Assembly: GCA_019915135.1 (NCBI GenBank)
Contig: JAHLMK010000010.1
Location: 434,001-498,000, forward strand
DNA: 64,000 nucleotides
Source: Strobilurus pachycystidiatus
Taxonomy: Eukaryota; Basidiomycota; Agaricomycetes; Agaricales; Physalacriaceae
Direction of reading: 5' to 3'
Positions 13,489 through 25,773 of the stretch are shown here, piece after piece (the first letter of the stretch is position 1; the number at the start of each line of letters is the position of its first letter). The notes under the pieces were generated by a model. That model saw only the letters and a program-made list of their open reading frames with translations. It was not told where the DNA came from and did no database searches. Both the position numbers and the translations under genes were made by a program.

Positions 13489-14540
13489 ATGCTTGTTTCT
13501 ATGTCTCGTGTGTCGAGCTCGATTGCGACCCTTCGCAGCATCTCAGTCATCTTATTCCTCTTTACCAAGTCTGATATCAAGACTACCCTCATTCCGGTGG
13601 TGTGCTGTCCTCTTTCACCTCGTCCCTAACGTTAGCTGAACTCTTTGTAGGGGGTGTTTGCAATCGCATCCGCGCCTGCAGGCTCCCTCGGCCGTGTGCC
13701 TCACACTCTGGCATGGATTTGGATTCATCTCCTCCAGTTCGATGTGTCCAATCAAATCATGGACATCGAAGAGGACCGCGAGAATAAGCCCGATCGCCCG
13801 CTTCCCTCGGGTCGTATCAGCGTACGGCAGGCAGTGGTCCTTCGGTGGGCCTTGGTCCCGACTTGCTTCGCCGTCTCCTGGCTGTACAGTGTGCAGACCG
13901 TGTATGCGAGTATGGCCCTCGTGGCACTTACGGTTATCTACGATGAGCTTGGCGCGCATGCTGGGCATTGGACAATTCGTAACATCGTAAATGGAGCGGG
14001 ATTTGCGACATTCGAATGGGGGTCAACGCTGGTAGCAGGTAAGTCCCCTTTGCAAACTCCATCTCGAATCTTGATACTTATGCCAGAATAACAGGGTCAG
14101 ATCATAACCAGCTCACAAGCGTGTCGCGCTTGGCTATCTTGCTCAGCTTCGCGATTTTTGCGACTACAATTCAAACGCAGGACTTCAAAGATGTTGAGGG
14201 CGATACTAGGATTAATCGTCGGACACTCCCAATTCTGTTTCCCACAGAATCACGGTACACGGTCCTCGTTGCACTTTTAGCATGGTCGTTCGGACTCTCT
14301 TCCATCTGGGAGCTCACGCCTGTGGTACGCATGATATTTGTGTGTCTTGGGGCATTTGTTGGGATGCGATTTCTGGTCTACCGATCTCGAGCTGAAGATC
14401 AGATTTCCTTCTACTGGTACAACGTATGTGAGCTTATGAATGGCATCATTTCATGCTCATTTGTTTCCCACTAGGTGTGGCTCTCGTTCGCACACGCAAC
14501 ACCTGGAATGTGGATGTTACTGCAGAAAAAGATGGCTTGA
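13489..14540 (+). CDS. UbiA-family prenyltransferase or terpene cyclase
   Basis: Four exons read from ATG 13489 (MLVSMSRVSSSIATLRSIS) to TGA 14538-14540, about 290-300 residues. A multi-span membrane protein of the UbiA superfamily (PF01040). The first Asp-rich motif is NQIMDIEEDRENKPDRPLP (NxxxDxxxD) and the second is DFKDVEGD (DxxxDxxxD). These bind Mg2+ and the isoprenyl diphosphate. Hydrophobic helices surround both. Family members attach prenyl chains to aromatic acceptors, and some fungal ones instead cyclise farnesyl diphosphate to sesquiterpenes. Sequence alone does not decide which. Introns lie after LIP (to 13650), after TLVAG (near 14040) and after FYWYN (near 14424), the last exon giving VWLSFAHATPGMWMLLQKK. 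It is divergent from the GMC oxidoreductase, with 1.4 kb between starts. Confidence 0.88.
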
Positions 14541-15604
14541 TCATAGTAGTGCTCGCGGCGTGGAACTGCTTGGCTGCAAAACTACATCAATATTGATCGC
14601 ATCACATCAGACTCCGTTGAATAAATCTTTCTTGCATCACGCGAGTCCTGATATCTGAATTGGCGTAACGCGATAGCTCTATCGCGGACCAGTTCGATCC
14701 CTTGACGCCAACTTGAACACGCTTATGGTTCACTATGTAATCCGTCCCGGAGACCAGGTTCGAGAACGAACTACGAAATGGATTTCATTTGGAATCGGAT
14801 GATGGTGGAGACTAACAAGCTCGTGTGCGTGATATACATTGAAGTGACTATTCAGACAACGTACCACGCACAAGCAGACACCCAACGGGACATTATAACT
14901 CCGACTGCAAGAACAACTTGTATCACGACTCTCACGGCAGACCAGAAGTCCCGAGAGATCAGTATCTAAGTCGCATGCTGGCGTCGAGTCCCTAGAACAT
15001 GTATTGAAAGAACACCGAGAAACCACGACATCATTGCGCTGGGGCCCTATGGATGCATCGGCCCTCTGCTCATGGATGGTTGAAATTGCGGTGGTGGTGG
15101 TTGCAGGTAAAGATCGGGCGACAGGAACTCACTAATATGGAAATTCACGTCATCAATCAACTGCGCCAGCAGCGGGAGCACGTTACACGGGGCGTCGGAG
15201 CACAGAAACGAGGCCGACAGTCCCTGATAGTGTGCGAACTCGGGAGCGCCCTAGGTAGGTAGATTCACTAAGTCTGTTGGAGGGGTTGAACGGGACTTTA
15301 TACGAGACATTGCGCGATTAAGGGGAGGCACCTGATATTGCATGGGAGTATTCGACCGTTTTAACACCTCTTATAACAATACATTATAAAGTGTACCAGG
15401 TGAACTCGGAAAGAGTCAACGACTTGGAATCTTGGATTGATTGCCGTTGATCACATCAGGCTGAGATCGAAATGGCTTGAATTGACCACGTGACGCTTTG
15501 ATTTTTTCCCCCGGGCCCAAGTCCGTGTCTCTCTTTCGCACTTCCACCCCCAGCACCAATCGGGACATTCGCAAATAACACGGACAAGGGCAAAAGACAA
15601 GGAA
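14541..15604. other. Spacer, nothing recognised
   Basis: Short unsupported frames only on both strands, with no repeat or RNA gene noted. It separates the UbiA gene from the minisatellite. Confidence 0.4.
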
Positions 15605-15965
15605 CTTAGGAAGGACGACGTGGACGACCGATACGGATGGACGAACGGCGCGGACGAGGACAAACAATACGGACGGACGAGGATGAGCGACACGGACGAA
15701 AACAAACGGCACAGTGACAAACGACACGGACGAGGACGAATGCCACGAACGAGGACAAGGACAAGCCAGACGAGGACGAACAGGACAGACGAGGACGAAC
15801 GACACTGACGAGGACGAGGAAGAGGACAAGCGCCACGGACGAGGATGAGCGCCACGGACGAAGACGAGCGACGAGGACGAGGCAACACGGACGATGATGA
15901 ATAACATCGCCGAGGACGAACGCACTGACGAGGATGAACGCACTGACGAGGACGAACGGCAAAGA
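15605..15965. repeat. Degenerate GACGAG-type minisatellite
   Basis: About 360 bp of imperfect tandem units built on GACGAGGACGAACG-CACG, with a period near 18-19 bp and shorter sub-units. The plus strand is purine-rich and strongly G/A biased. Open frames exist on both strands simply because the repeat lacks stops: Asp-Glu-Asp-Glu-Arg runs on plus, Ser/Val/Arg-rich on minus. I do not call these genes. Confidence 0.8.
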
Positions 15966-16189
15966 TGGGGACACGCGATGACGAGGAGAGGACCGTGAGC
16001 TGCTACACCGACATCGAGGGTAAGAAGCCCTCAAGGACACGAGGAGGAGCAAATGTAGTGTATAGCCATGTAGTATCTTATTCAGACGTTATATATTTGA
16101 TTTTGATCTACCTTTCGTCGTTTGAAAGCCTTCCCACCACCATTGAGAGCCAAGCAATGCCCCCATGACCATTGACCGGTTATATATCG

Positions 16190-16345
16190 AAAAGCTGCCA
16201 AGCACCTACTACTTGTAGAAGTACTGGGGGTGCTTCCCTACCAAAATGACCTAGCTTGTGGAAGCAAGGGTACTTTTGAGCTTTTGGAGCTTCTCGAGCT
16301 TCTACAAGTGCGGGAAGTACCCTGGGAAGCACTTGCTACTTTGCT
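16190..16345. repeat. Interleaved inverted repeats
   Basis: CTTGTAGAAG near 16213 is the exact reverse complement of CTTCTACAAG near 16301. GTGCTTCCC near 16229 is the reverse complement of GGGAAGCAC near 16324. The order is A, B, A', B', so the pairs interleave and do not nest. It may be the end of a small non-autonomous element, but no target-site duplication was identified. Confidence 0.35.
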
Positions 16346-16630
16346 GATGTCCAGGCTTGGCGTCCGTAGTCCGCATGGCGTACAGCCATTCTCTGTCAAA
16401 GACTCAAAGTTGGTCCCGTAAATTTGGTCCTCAAGCGACGCAACTTTGTCGTCAATGTCACCGTCAAATCGTACACAACGCAGGAACTCGCCATTGTACT
16501 GGCTCACGTAGGACGCTGCATCATCATCCAGTTCAGATTCTGGCGCGTCGCCGATGTTGTCCTGATCCTGATCCTCCATAGCCCTTATGCAAGCGGTCAA
16601 TACCTCTGTCTCCCTGGAATCCCCATGCAT
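16238..16630 (-). CDS. Possible small acidic hypothetical ORF
   Basis: A single minus-strand frame of 130 codons (MHGDSRETEVLTACIRAMED...) that is acidic in its first half and Ser/Arg-rich near its end, where it runs into the inverted-repeat region. I recognise no domain. It might be a fragment of a larger or mobile-element gene, or chance. Low confidence. Confidence 0.2.
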   Translation of the reverse strand: MHGDSRETEVLTACIRAMEDQDQDNIGDAPESELDDDAASYVSQYNGEFLRCVRFDGDIDDKVASLEDQIYGTNFESLTENGCTPCGLRTPSLDISKVASASQGTSRTCRSSRSSKSSKVPLLPQARSFW

Positions 16631-16951
16631 TCAACGGTCTCAGCAGAAGTTGGTAGAGGGATTTGGTGCTGTTGCACCGGTCGCAGAAGGAAGTGAGCTC
16701 AAGTACTCATGGCCCTGGAGGCTGGCGCGTAAGCCATGCAAGGAGTACAATGCAAAACTTGATTGTGAACAGTGAACAGACAGAAACGGACTATATATAG
16801 AGAGAGCCTTTTCAACAGAGGAAAACAAACAAACAAAAATTGAATACATGGCAGCTGCACGGACTCCGCAGAATCACCATACTGTATGCTGCAGATATAA
16901 CTTTGGTGATGGAACCGCACTCAGCAATTCTCCTGTTTGGAAGATTCGTAC

Positions 16952-18623
16952 TCAGAAAACTTGACAACAGTGGCATGAGATTGAACACACCCAATGAGAC
17001 GGCTTAGCAATGCCATCAAAATCCTCTCGATTGGCTGGGTGGACATCCAAGTTGACGGTCTGAAGCTCAATTGACGGCTCGACATGAGGCTTGGATTGCC
17101 GTATCATGGAGAGGGTTGAGCTTGGAGTGACACCACAATCCGTACCGCTGAGTTTGAGTGTACCAGAGGATAGAACATCAGTTGTCCTCTGGTGAGTGGA
17201 ACGGGCATTGAGGGTTGCAAGTAGAGCATTTGAGTACCTGAGGCCAAGTTCTGAGTCATAAATGAAACTTAGTGAGAGAACAATAACACACATCTTTCCC
17301 AAAAGATACCCGCTAATATGACTGTTAGTCAGGGTGTTGCATGCAGGAATAGGGAGCTCACGGAGCCTCGTGATACTCATTCTGCCGCCAGGCAACAAGC
17401 ATAACAAGCTCAGTGCCAGCAACAAATGTTGTCAGAAGGCCTGTTTCAATGGTCATGTGAATCAGACGTGTAACAAGTCTGTCAGTCTGACGGAAGCGCA
17501 TCTCTCCGCGGGCCCTGGTAAGCTACAGAAGAGTGAGCATTGGTACTTCTGCTATAATAGGAAAAGAACAAACTGCATAGAACATTGACACAGTGATGAT
17601 GATATCGCAAACAACAGAGCCGCCCAGCCAAACCTATAAGGTGTGAGTTTGAAATCAGGACTTGGAACTTCAATTATCTCCAGCTTACCACACATCCAGC
17701 AAATATTCTTGCAAGAGCTGCCATATCACTTGTGATAGAAAACTGGATGAAAATGTTCAACTAAGAACAGACAAGAGTGACTGGTCACTAACCCTGATAC
17801 CAGATACAATAGCAGCTATAGACTGAACTAGCGCAATCTATAACACTGTCAATAGATACCATGACATGCAGAATATGATTGCCGCACCGTAACAATGACA
17901 ACTGCAAGACATGAGCCCATATTTGACTTGCTAGTGAGGATCCAAATCCGCCTTGTGCATTGCTGAGTACTTCTCAAATCTTGCCTGACATATACTAACC
18001 AAGCAAAGAAAATCTGAATGGTTGCTGACACTGAGCAATAGCATGAGACTTCTGTCAATGGCTCAATGAACATCTATGGACTTACAGACACCATTCATGA
18101 TAGGAAGCGTCAAAGACGACCATGGTCGATGTATGATGACATCAAAATTGCCCCAACCACCAACAAGGATATGATAAGCAAGATGCGTGAGGAAGACAGT
18201 TTGGAGAATGTCAGCAGCAAAGATGATATACACTAGAAAAGAGAGCATTAGATCAGCATCTTGCGGCTGTAAAACGTACCGAGCATCTGAATCCAGTAGC
18301 GGTCTCCCTTACTGTTGACGTAGTAGATGACTGTAACACACAAGTGCATCAGCCATTGATCCCTCGTCTCAACAGGACACGGACAAACTCACAGACTTGA
18401 ACCATCAAGGCGCCAAAGAGACCCCAGTTGAAGATTATGCCAATGAACTGGGGAGGAATTTGTCCACACTGAGCACAACGGTGCATCTACCAACATACCT
18501 GTGGTAGAAGACTGAGACGTGTCAGAATGCTGAGCATACGGAAGAGTAACATGACCACAGAACATATACTTACACGTCGATAGGAGCAGGAGCTTGAGCA
18601 GACACGGAAGTGGGATCCGACAT
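16952..18623 (-). CDS. DUF6534-domain membrane protein
   Basis: Start ATG 18621-18623 (MSDPTSVSAQAPAPIDV), stop at 16952, with at least eight short introns. Recognisable family segments in order: IPPQFIGIIFNWGLFGALMV, then YYVNSKGDRYWIQMLV, then FAADILQTVFLTHLAYHILV, then IQIFFAW with RRIWILTSKSN, and YLLGKM joined to RYSNALLATLNARSTHQR. These match the conserved helices and the 'LLGKxYxNxxLATLNAR' end of the membrane domain shared by DUF6534 proteins of agaricomycetes. The family has about seven helices and a variable cytoplasmic tail, here about 85 residues ending HWVCSISCHCCQVF. Function is unknown, possibly signalling. Frame continuity across introns looks intact. Confidence 0.8.
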
Positions 18624-20584
18624 TGTGAATCGTACTTGGGGGTTGAGGGATTGTGCGAAATCATGTACGAGACCTTATACCCCACTTGAACGTTGAATCA
18701 CTATGCTCATGTGGAAAGGAGTCTCCAACTTTACACACATTACATACGACGGAACAAGGCTGATTTCCTCATATGAGATCTCTTCTCAGTACGATTTGTC
18801 GTATCGGCAAACTGACAGGCATTCAAGGCCTCGGGCGAGCCGCGCTGTTCGCAAATTCCAGTAGAAGCGAATAACGGAAGGGACGAATGGAAGGGACAAT
18901 ATACTCACCGCTATCCAATCAATGTAGCAGACTCGAACAAAGTCACACAGTATTGTGTGCTGCATTGGTATCAGGGGGCCTTGGAAGCTGCATTGCGAAC
19001 AACTACGCCATCAATCTTGACGGGAGAAGGGAACGAACGAGGAGACTGCCGTGATGATGATTCATCACAATCATGATGTACAGCATGCCTACCTTATCGG
19101 GAAGTGACCACAGGCAATCTGATACCGGCGACACTAAACCAACCGTCGCTGGCGCTCGATACAATACTATGGCAAATGAAACGAGGTCTTGAATCTCTCC
19201 GAAAAAGGGAATTCTGAGAGCCAATGAGAAGACGAGAAGTGAGAGGGTATCGAGCGCCAGGACGGCTGGCACAAACCGGTCGGCAAGATTTGGCAGTGTC
19301 CATCTGCCGTCACCCGTGTTCATCGACCACCACCATCCTATCATCGTGCCCCTTCTGGGTGATCTAAATGTTATCTTTGAGTTATATCCTGCTTATTTGA
19401 ACCTTTTTGGGAGGCTAGACAGCCCACACAACGACGAGGAAGCGAGCACCAGAGTTCGGACCTTGAATGCTTTTGGCAGAGGCCGATCGTCTGCCGACGG
19501 GTTTGTGCTTCGGGGACGCTTGTGAGGGTGGTATGAACGTAAGGACGTCTCTTCTCGCCTATCATCTTGAGCTGAGGGATTTCTAGACTACCTGGTGTCG
19601 GTACATTCACAAAAGTACGTTATATCTCTGTTTCGAACTTCTATACTAACCTGCCTTCATGTACAGACATGGTTTCCCACCGGCCTGAAGTCCATTGCCC
19701 ACATGTTGGACCGTCTGGAGGGGGCATGTGCGGTTAGTTTCTCGTCAAAGGCCACACTAGCGTGTACTGATTGGTAGCAATAGTTGACCGAGACTACATT
19801 GAAGTAGTCAACAATCCGCCGTATAACGAGTCGCTTGTCGACCTTAGCGCAAGTTGTTGAATCGCCTCGTTCTCAGGTCTACTGGATTGGTATCAGCTCT
19901 ACACGTGGTCGTCCCAATGTTCTTAAGTATCTTGTTTACTTCGATTTGAGTTCAACAGTGCAAAGGGCCAAAGGCTCTCTCTGCAAACACGAGAATGACG
20001 CTTATGCGAGGAAAGGCAAACAGATGCGGCGCGTTAGTCAGTGGAATGCACCTCTTGCCATAGCTTACGGTGAACACGCCTGGAAACCGCCACATGCACG
20101 TTACTGTGCGTCGTAAGCGTCTCCACCGCCTTCGGATTGAAAAAAGATCACTGTCGATCCCCACGTTCACTTCCCCGGGCGAAGTTCAGTCCGCTGGAGG
20201 GCTGACTGCATGAGTGCCAATTCATGAGTGCTGGAGCCTCAACGGCTATGCTGTAGATTATCGACACTATCGACGAGTAGGACGACAATCACGCCCGAAC
20301 ACTGCCAAGCTTCAACAAAGTACATGCCGAACTGCGGCGGATCAGCGGCAGACGGCATGCGGAGCCCGAAAGCTGGTCGACTCTCTTCAGACTCTCTTCG
20401 ACTCCCATTTATCTCAACGATCTCAACCAAGCGGCTCGAACACGCGCCGTGCACTCGTCCATCTTGCACTCAACATCGCAGCCAGGGACTGCTTTTACCT
20501 CCTTGCTTCTCCCGAGATTCCACAACACTCGTCACGAACTGTACTTCAGCGTTAGATACTCGCAGTTCGCACGGCGCGGCCGCC
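18624..20584. other. Spacer with a possible membrane-protein relic
   Basis: The minus-strand frame 19003-19344 is hydrophobic (RFVPAVLALDTLSLLVFSLA) and vaguely resembles the late helices of DUF6533 proteins. It has no complete gene around it, so it is either a relic or chance. From about 20150 the sequence is the duplicated 5' flank of the kinase unit. Confidence 0.35.
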
Positions 20585-22087
20585 ATGGCAAGCCTAATCT
20601 CTAGAGTCCATGTTCCACGCTCCATTATATTGCTCATTACTGTCTCTACCGCTGTCTCTTATGCTAGCTCTTGCGACATTCGCCATACCGTGAGGGGCTG
20701 GTTAACGCGACTGGAATGGCACCTTTACGCGAGACGTGCCGCCATCTCCCTTATCCCTAACGATGACAGAATATGGCGAGAACTACACCGCACCGGGCCG
20801 TATTGGCGATGGATGGAGCCTTTCTTTGTCTCAAAAGGATATCGATACCTATCCAATTTCAATCCCCCCAAAGGAGACGTGCTTCCATCGGGAGAATGCA
20901 TCACTCTTCCAACGAAAGAGGTTGCTCTGGGTCTTTATCCCTATGCACGCGTAGCCTTCTCTCATCGCTATTTCTTTGAGGCAGAATTCGCGGTATTGTC
21001 GTCTTTGTCGTCGTCACAAAGTTATCTTACTCACGAATACTCTACAGACGCCACAGATATGGCCCGTCAAAGATCTATATAATCGTGATATCATTCTGAA
21101 GTAGGTCAGGCCTAACCTATGAGCGATCGTCTCGCTGACAGCGCTACAGATTTGTCGATGAACGCGAGCTAAAAATCTTACGTCTGCTGAACTCCCCGGA
21201 AATGAGGGCGAACCCCAGAAACCATAGCCTTCCCGTACTGGAGTTTCTTGAACTCGGCGGACTCAATTTTGCTGTGATGCCTAGGTGGGCATGTGTTGGT
21301 CTCTGTATATTTTGTCTCATATTTCAAATCCCAAAGGTGGTCTGAACCAGGAAGCGTAGACTTCGAGAATGTTGCGCAAGTTATGCATCACGCTGAAATG
21401 TTACTAGAAGTGGCATTCTTCTTGTCTTGTATGATCATGCACTGACAATACTTCCCAGGGCCTTGATTTCTTCCACGAGCACAGAATCGCACATTGCGAC
21501 ATCAAACCTGACAATCTTGTCGTCAATGTCATTCCAGATCCAGTAGACAGGTTTCCCGTTGACCTTCAGGATCCCTCCGTTACAAAATATGCCTACATTG
21601 ATTTTGGGTTCTCGTTGACGTATCCGCTCGAAACAGACCTTGACAGTGTTGAACCGGCACCGATGTTCAATCCTGCCCGCGGAACTTTTGCAAATATGCA
21701 CGATGCTAATCCCTTTCTCGTCGATGTTATGAATCTCGGGGAAACCCTGCAGAGTCAAGTGAGAGTACGTCCTCCTATTCGCAACGGTTGTCTACCGATG
21801 CTGATCTTATCCAGGTGGCGGAAGGAATCGTCCCAGAGCTTGGCCCATTCTTTGACTCCATAACGCATATCGACCTAGCCAAGAATCTCACAGCCCGGCA
21901 GGCCCTCGAGGCCTTTCGGGAAATTCGGAAGAACGTCTCCGCCACGCAATTGAGCAGCGTTTTGACAGATAGAAGATGGACTTATAGCGGCGAGTGTCCC
22001 AGCGCTCCCATCCAACATCCACTGACTATAGAGCACCGGTTAGGTCCAATATCAAAGGAATCCTGGCCGACTAGAACCCGAGAATAA
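20150..22087 (+). repeat. Segmental duplication, right copy
   Basis: Direct-orientation partner of 7090-9014. It contains the complete kinase gene with its 5' flank and introns. Similarity fades just after the stop codon. Confidence 0.8.
20585..22087 (+). CDS. Fungal protein-kinase-like protein, intact copy
   Basis: Six exons read as 20585-20992, 21048-21100, 21150-21284, 21337-21409, 21459-21764 and 21815-22087. They total 1248 nt, a 415-residue protein with no stops. The N-terminus MASLISRVHVPRSIILLITV carries a hydrophobic stretch that may anchor or target it. The middle has RYFFEAEFA and FVDERELKILRLLNSPEMR. The catalytic loop is HRIAHCDIKPDNLVVN, with Cys in place of the Arg of HRD, and the metal-binding motif is YIDFGFS. 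The C-lobe includes NPFLVDVMNLGETL and LTARQALEAFREI. A glycine-rich loop is not obvious, so nucleotide binding is uncertain. Such kinases are expanded in basidiomycetes and their substrates are unknown. The exon-4 acceptor AAG (21334-21336) is intact, unlike the left copy. Confidence 0.85.
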
Positions 22088-23394
22088 ATGGGTAGTCTCC
22101 GACTACGCCAGGGCGCACAGAGAGCCTGGTGTATCCGACTCCTAGTAAACGCTCTTGGTGTTACCAGATATTCGTTTACCAAGTCTCGATGCTGACTTCC
22201 ATCTTATAAACCGCAATCGTAGACCACATTACAAGTCACTGCTTTATCCTGTCTGACTCGCGTACAAAATTGCTAGTGTCTCCTCCTGAGTTTAGTTACG
22301 CATAAAGAATGTGAAGCGTCTTGACGCGAAGAATGGGGTACAGTTTCGCGCAGTGCTTCGATCTGGCTTCGATACTGTATCTTTCATATAGACACAGGTG
22401 GCTCTCAAATTATATACGTGAAAGCTCGCGGTGACTGCCTGGCGACCGCGGATCGTCCTGGCTGCTTGTAGGCGTATGTCGTCCTGTAGATTGACAAGCC
22501 ACAAAGACAAGTCGGCGACGCCAGTGTGCGTAAGCCTTGTTTTCGCACTGAGTAGAGTACTTCGGGTGAGGCCTTCGCGGAGAGACACGGAAATAAAAGA
22601 TAATCAGATTCGTACATGCGTTTCTGGTGAAGACAAAAAGGTAAGAACGCTTGCCGAGCAAACGGTAGGGACCGCACGAGTACATTGATCCCTCGTGGGC
22701 CGTCGTCAAAAGCGATAAGTCAATGACAGTCCTGCGAGGCCGACGTTCATGTGGGTTGTACTGGCCTGGGGGATGGGAGCTCTTGATGGGACGAGGCAAA
22801 GTCGAATTTGAGTGATCGTGTCAATGCTCCTTGGTTTCTCACCGTCATCGTCCTGGCCTACACAAATCCCAGGACTCCCGCCTATCTCTGCAGCAATGAC
22901 GACGAAGCCAAGCTCCATGGCAGGATGCTTGCGCGCCTCAGCAACATGTCCTAACCCAGCCAAACCTCAAAGGCGACGAATTCGCGGCGCACAGTAAACC
23001 ACCCGCTATTCGTATCGTCCAGCCTTGGCAGCTACCTCTACCAGCAACCATCGACGCTCTTTCCTAGCTAGGCAGGGCTCCACCTTTTCAATCATCTGGA
23101 GACGCTTCGACAGCTTGGGGATGACTGCTGAAAATAATGCCTGCTGATTGGCGAATGTACGGGGTCTATGCATAATGGAGAGCGAGTATGTATTCTCGAC
23201 CACCATTGCATACAACGTAATCTCAATGATCTCCACTCACAGGAAAAGACCTAATGACTCGAGGATCTACTTCGCGGCGCTCATGATGTTGTTCATTGTT
23301 CGCACAGGCCATAAAAGACCCTCGCCCGTCACCTTGACCATTATCTGCAATTCCCTCTTTCCACTCTCATCCTCCTTCCTCCATACACTCACAG
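22088..23394. other. Spacer, nothing recognised
   Basis: Open frames up to 129 codons occur on both strands but overlap each other and match no family I know. The last 100 bases are C/T-rich, as in a fungal promoter, ahead of F-box gene 1. Confidence 0.4.
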
Positions 23395-25773
23395 ATGACC
23401 GAACAACCTTCAATCCCTTCTTCGAAACGGCAACTCGCCGACGATGATCCGACAAACCTTCTTGGTGGGTCGCCTGCAGCGCCACCTCGAAAGCGTCCCA
23501 AAGTCGAGACGAGCCTTCCTGCTATCGCATCTTTTTGTGGCGAAACTCCGGGACCCACGCCGGACGAGGAAGATATCACTGACGTCGACGAACTCGAACA
23601 CGAGACGTCTCCTCCTTCACCGACGAGTTCCTCTCCAGAGGCACCACCTAGAAAGCGCCGCGAATTAGACGCGTCACATCATGACACTGAACTCAGCGAA
23701 CAGGATTCGACATCCTCACCGAATATTTTGGAAGTCGACGAACTCGAAGAAGATCATGAAATGAGTGCTTCTGCGCCATCGTCGTCTCGTCACAAGACTC
23801 GCGCTCTCCTCGACTTCCCGAAGTACGGTGCACTCCCTCTCCACCTCAAAGTCCATGTCAGTGTTATTTCGTCGGTCTCTTGCTTCGGTGAACTCAAACC
23901 TTGCAGGTTTTTTCCTTCCTGGAACCGATGGACCTCGTACAACTTGGACGTGTTCGTGACAGGGAAACTTCCCATGCTCTAGAATCGTGTCCAGCACTCT
24001 GGACAGGCGCTCGCCGAAATTTTGAGACAGGGAATCCCGATTTGCCTTCCATTCCTCGACCGCCACAAAACATGCCCGAGATGGCCGAAAGCAAGTTCAT
24101 CGCGCTCTTGTTCGAGCGCCGGTGCCTGGTACATTACTCCTTCTTGTCTGAGGCGAACCCTCGCTGATCTTTTGGTTTCAGAAATGCGGTAAGCCCACCA
24201 AGAGTACTCAATGGGAGATCTATACGAGGCTTTGTCGCGCCTCTCTGGATTCATCAGAGGCGTAAGCTAGTCAACTTCTTGAGTGGCCCAGGCTGATTTC
24301 TCTTAGCTTTTGCGCTCATCCCTCAGATATTTGCCCCTGGTTGTCCTCCGATTTCCATCACGCCAAAATATTCCCTCTGGTGCTGAGTTTCCAACATCGG
24401 TCAGGTAAGTCGCATGCCTCCTATGTCACCAAGCCTGCCATTGACAGTTGAATGCTAGGCCAAGAAGACGCATTCCTCTATCACGTCGCTTCGCTCAAGC
24501 ACCTCAACGGCCTCCGCTGGCAAGGTAGTGAGGATAAGAAGAAGAAGAGGGAAGAACTACCCCGTTTGCGAGAACGAATACAAATCATCCGCAAGGTTCG
24601 TACATAACACAGGTCAGCATGCGTTGGACTCAATGTTGGTACAGCATGCCCAGGAATGCGCAGACTTTGCTCAAGCTATGGAGGATCGCCGAATTAAAGC
24701 CCGTGAGGATCTTCGGCAGCAGCGCTTTGAGAGGTACCTACTTTGACTTATCATTCTCACCGATGATGCTGAGAGTTTCCGATGTAGCGTTGTGAAGCGT
24801 CTTTCCGATCATGGTTGGCAAATCGAGCTTGATTGGGAGAACACGAAAGAGCTGCTAGCATCGCACAAGCTGATTCGGAAACCCCAACGCCTGACTGACC
24901 GAGGTATGTCTGGCTCGCTTGTCAGTCCCAGCTTGATCTCATACGCGTGTCACAGTCTGGGCGAACATCGAGCCCGCCATACTGGAGTTCATGAAGGAGC
25001 GCAGATCCCTGCGTCGCAAGGCAATAATCTCGGAGCGCTGGTCTTCGTTCAGGTGCTACTATTCGAGAGCGTTGGCTTCTGCACCGGGTGTTATGAGGCT
25101 CAATGCTATCGACGTCGGCCACGAGGAGCCCTTTCAGTATCTTATCTTCGAAGCGGATCTGGAAGATGAAATATCGTTCGACAATACCGACGACTCTGTC
25201 ATTCTGGAGGCTGTGGCTGATCTTCGTACACGCATGGAAGGCCTGCTAAAGCGACAGCTTGTGTCTCTGGACGTGCCGGCGGACCTCCAGCTCGCACTCT
25301 ACTCTTGGAAATGCAAACACTGCTATACGGAAGTGACGTATCCTGCTATCCTACGGCACTCGTGTAGGCCCTCGGACTTGGTGCCTACATTCTATCGTTG
25401 CCAGTGGAGAGCGGACTTCGAGCTGGTGCCTGGTAAACATCGCATCCGGTTGATCAAGATGGCTGGTTTTGACGACACGCGCTTGGTTACCCAACGGGAT
25501 ATGGATCGCGTCGACCCGGTGTTCGTGTGCAAGGAGTGCAGTGATCCGGAACGGAATGTTATGTTTCATCGGCGGTGGCGGGATGCGTTTGTGAGTTTCT
25601 CTCGGTACATCAGTAGGAGCTCGCTGATGGGGTTCTCCGGTTTTCAGAAGCATACTCAGCATGAGAAGTGGGCCGTCGTCCTGGATCCGAAGCAACAAGC
25701 TAAATTGGATGGCAAACGTCCTCGCTATAAGTTCTGTGGTCGTAAGATTGAGTTTCTGAGCTCACGCCGCTAG
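23395..25773 (+). CDS. F-box protein 1 with C-terminal zinc-binding motif
   Basis: ATG at 23395. The first exon encodes a Ser/Pro- and Asp/Glu-rich, nuclear-signal-like region (PPRKRPKVE, EAPPRKRRE). The F-box follows: YGALPLHLKVH, intron, VFSFLEPMDLVQLGRVRDRE. F-box proteins bind Skp1 and recruit targets to SCF ubiquitin ligases. Downstream pieces are KCGKPTKSTQWEIYTRLC, QIELDWENTKELLASH, VWANIEPAILEFMKERRSLR and AIDVGHEEPFQYLIFEADL. Near the C-terminus WKCKHCYTEVTYPAILRHSC gives a C-x2-C-x10-H-x-C pattern, and VFVCKECSDPERN adds another CxxC. The protein ends RYKFCGRKIEFLSSRR. Paralogue of the gene at 31887 and part of the same duplicated block plan. Intron positions in the middle are approximate, and the frame seems intact. 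Confidence 0.82.

Noticed and set aside
15416..16052. Overlapping long minus-strand frames rich in Ser/Val/Arg
   Set aside because: They arise from the stop-free minisatellite, and frames are equally open in other phases, so there is no evidence of coding.
20228..20584. N-terminal extension of the intact kinase in the long frame from 20228
   Set aside because: The left copy has no matching open frame, and both copies align from MASLISRV. The extension lies in the conserved 5' flank.
22410..22799. 129-codon minus-strand frame between the kinase and F-box gene 1
   Set aside because: No domain, splice signals or paralogue. It overlaps frames of similar length on both strands.
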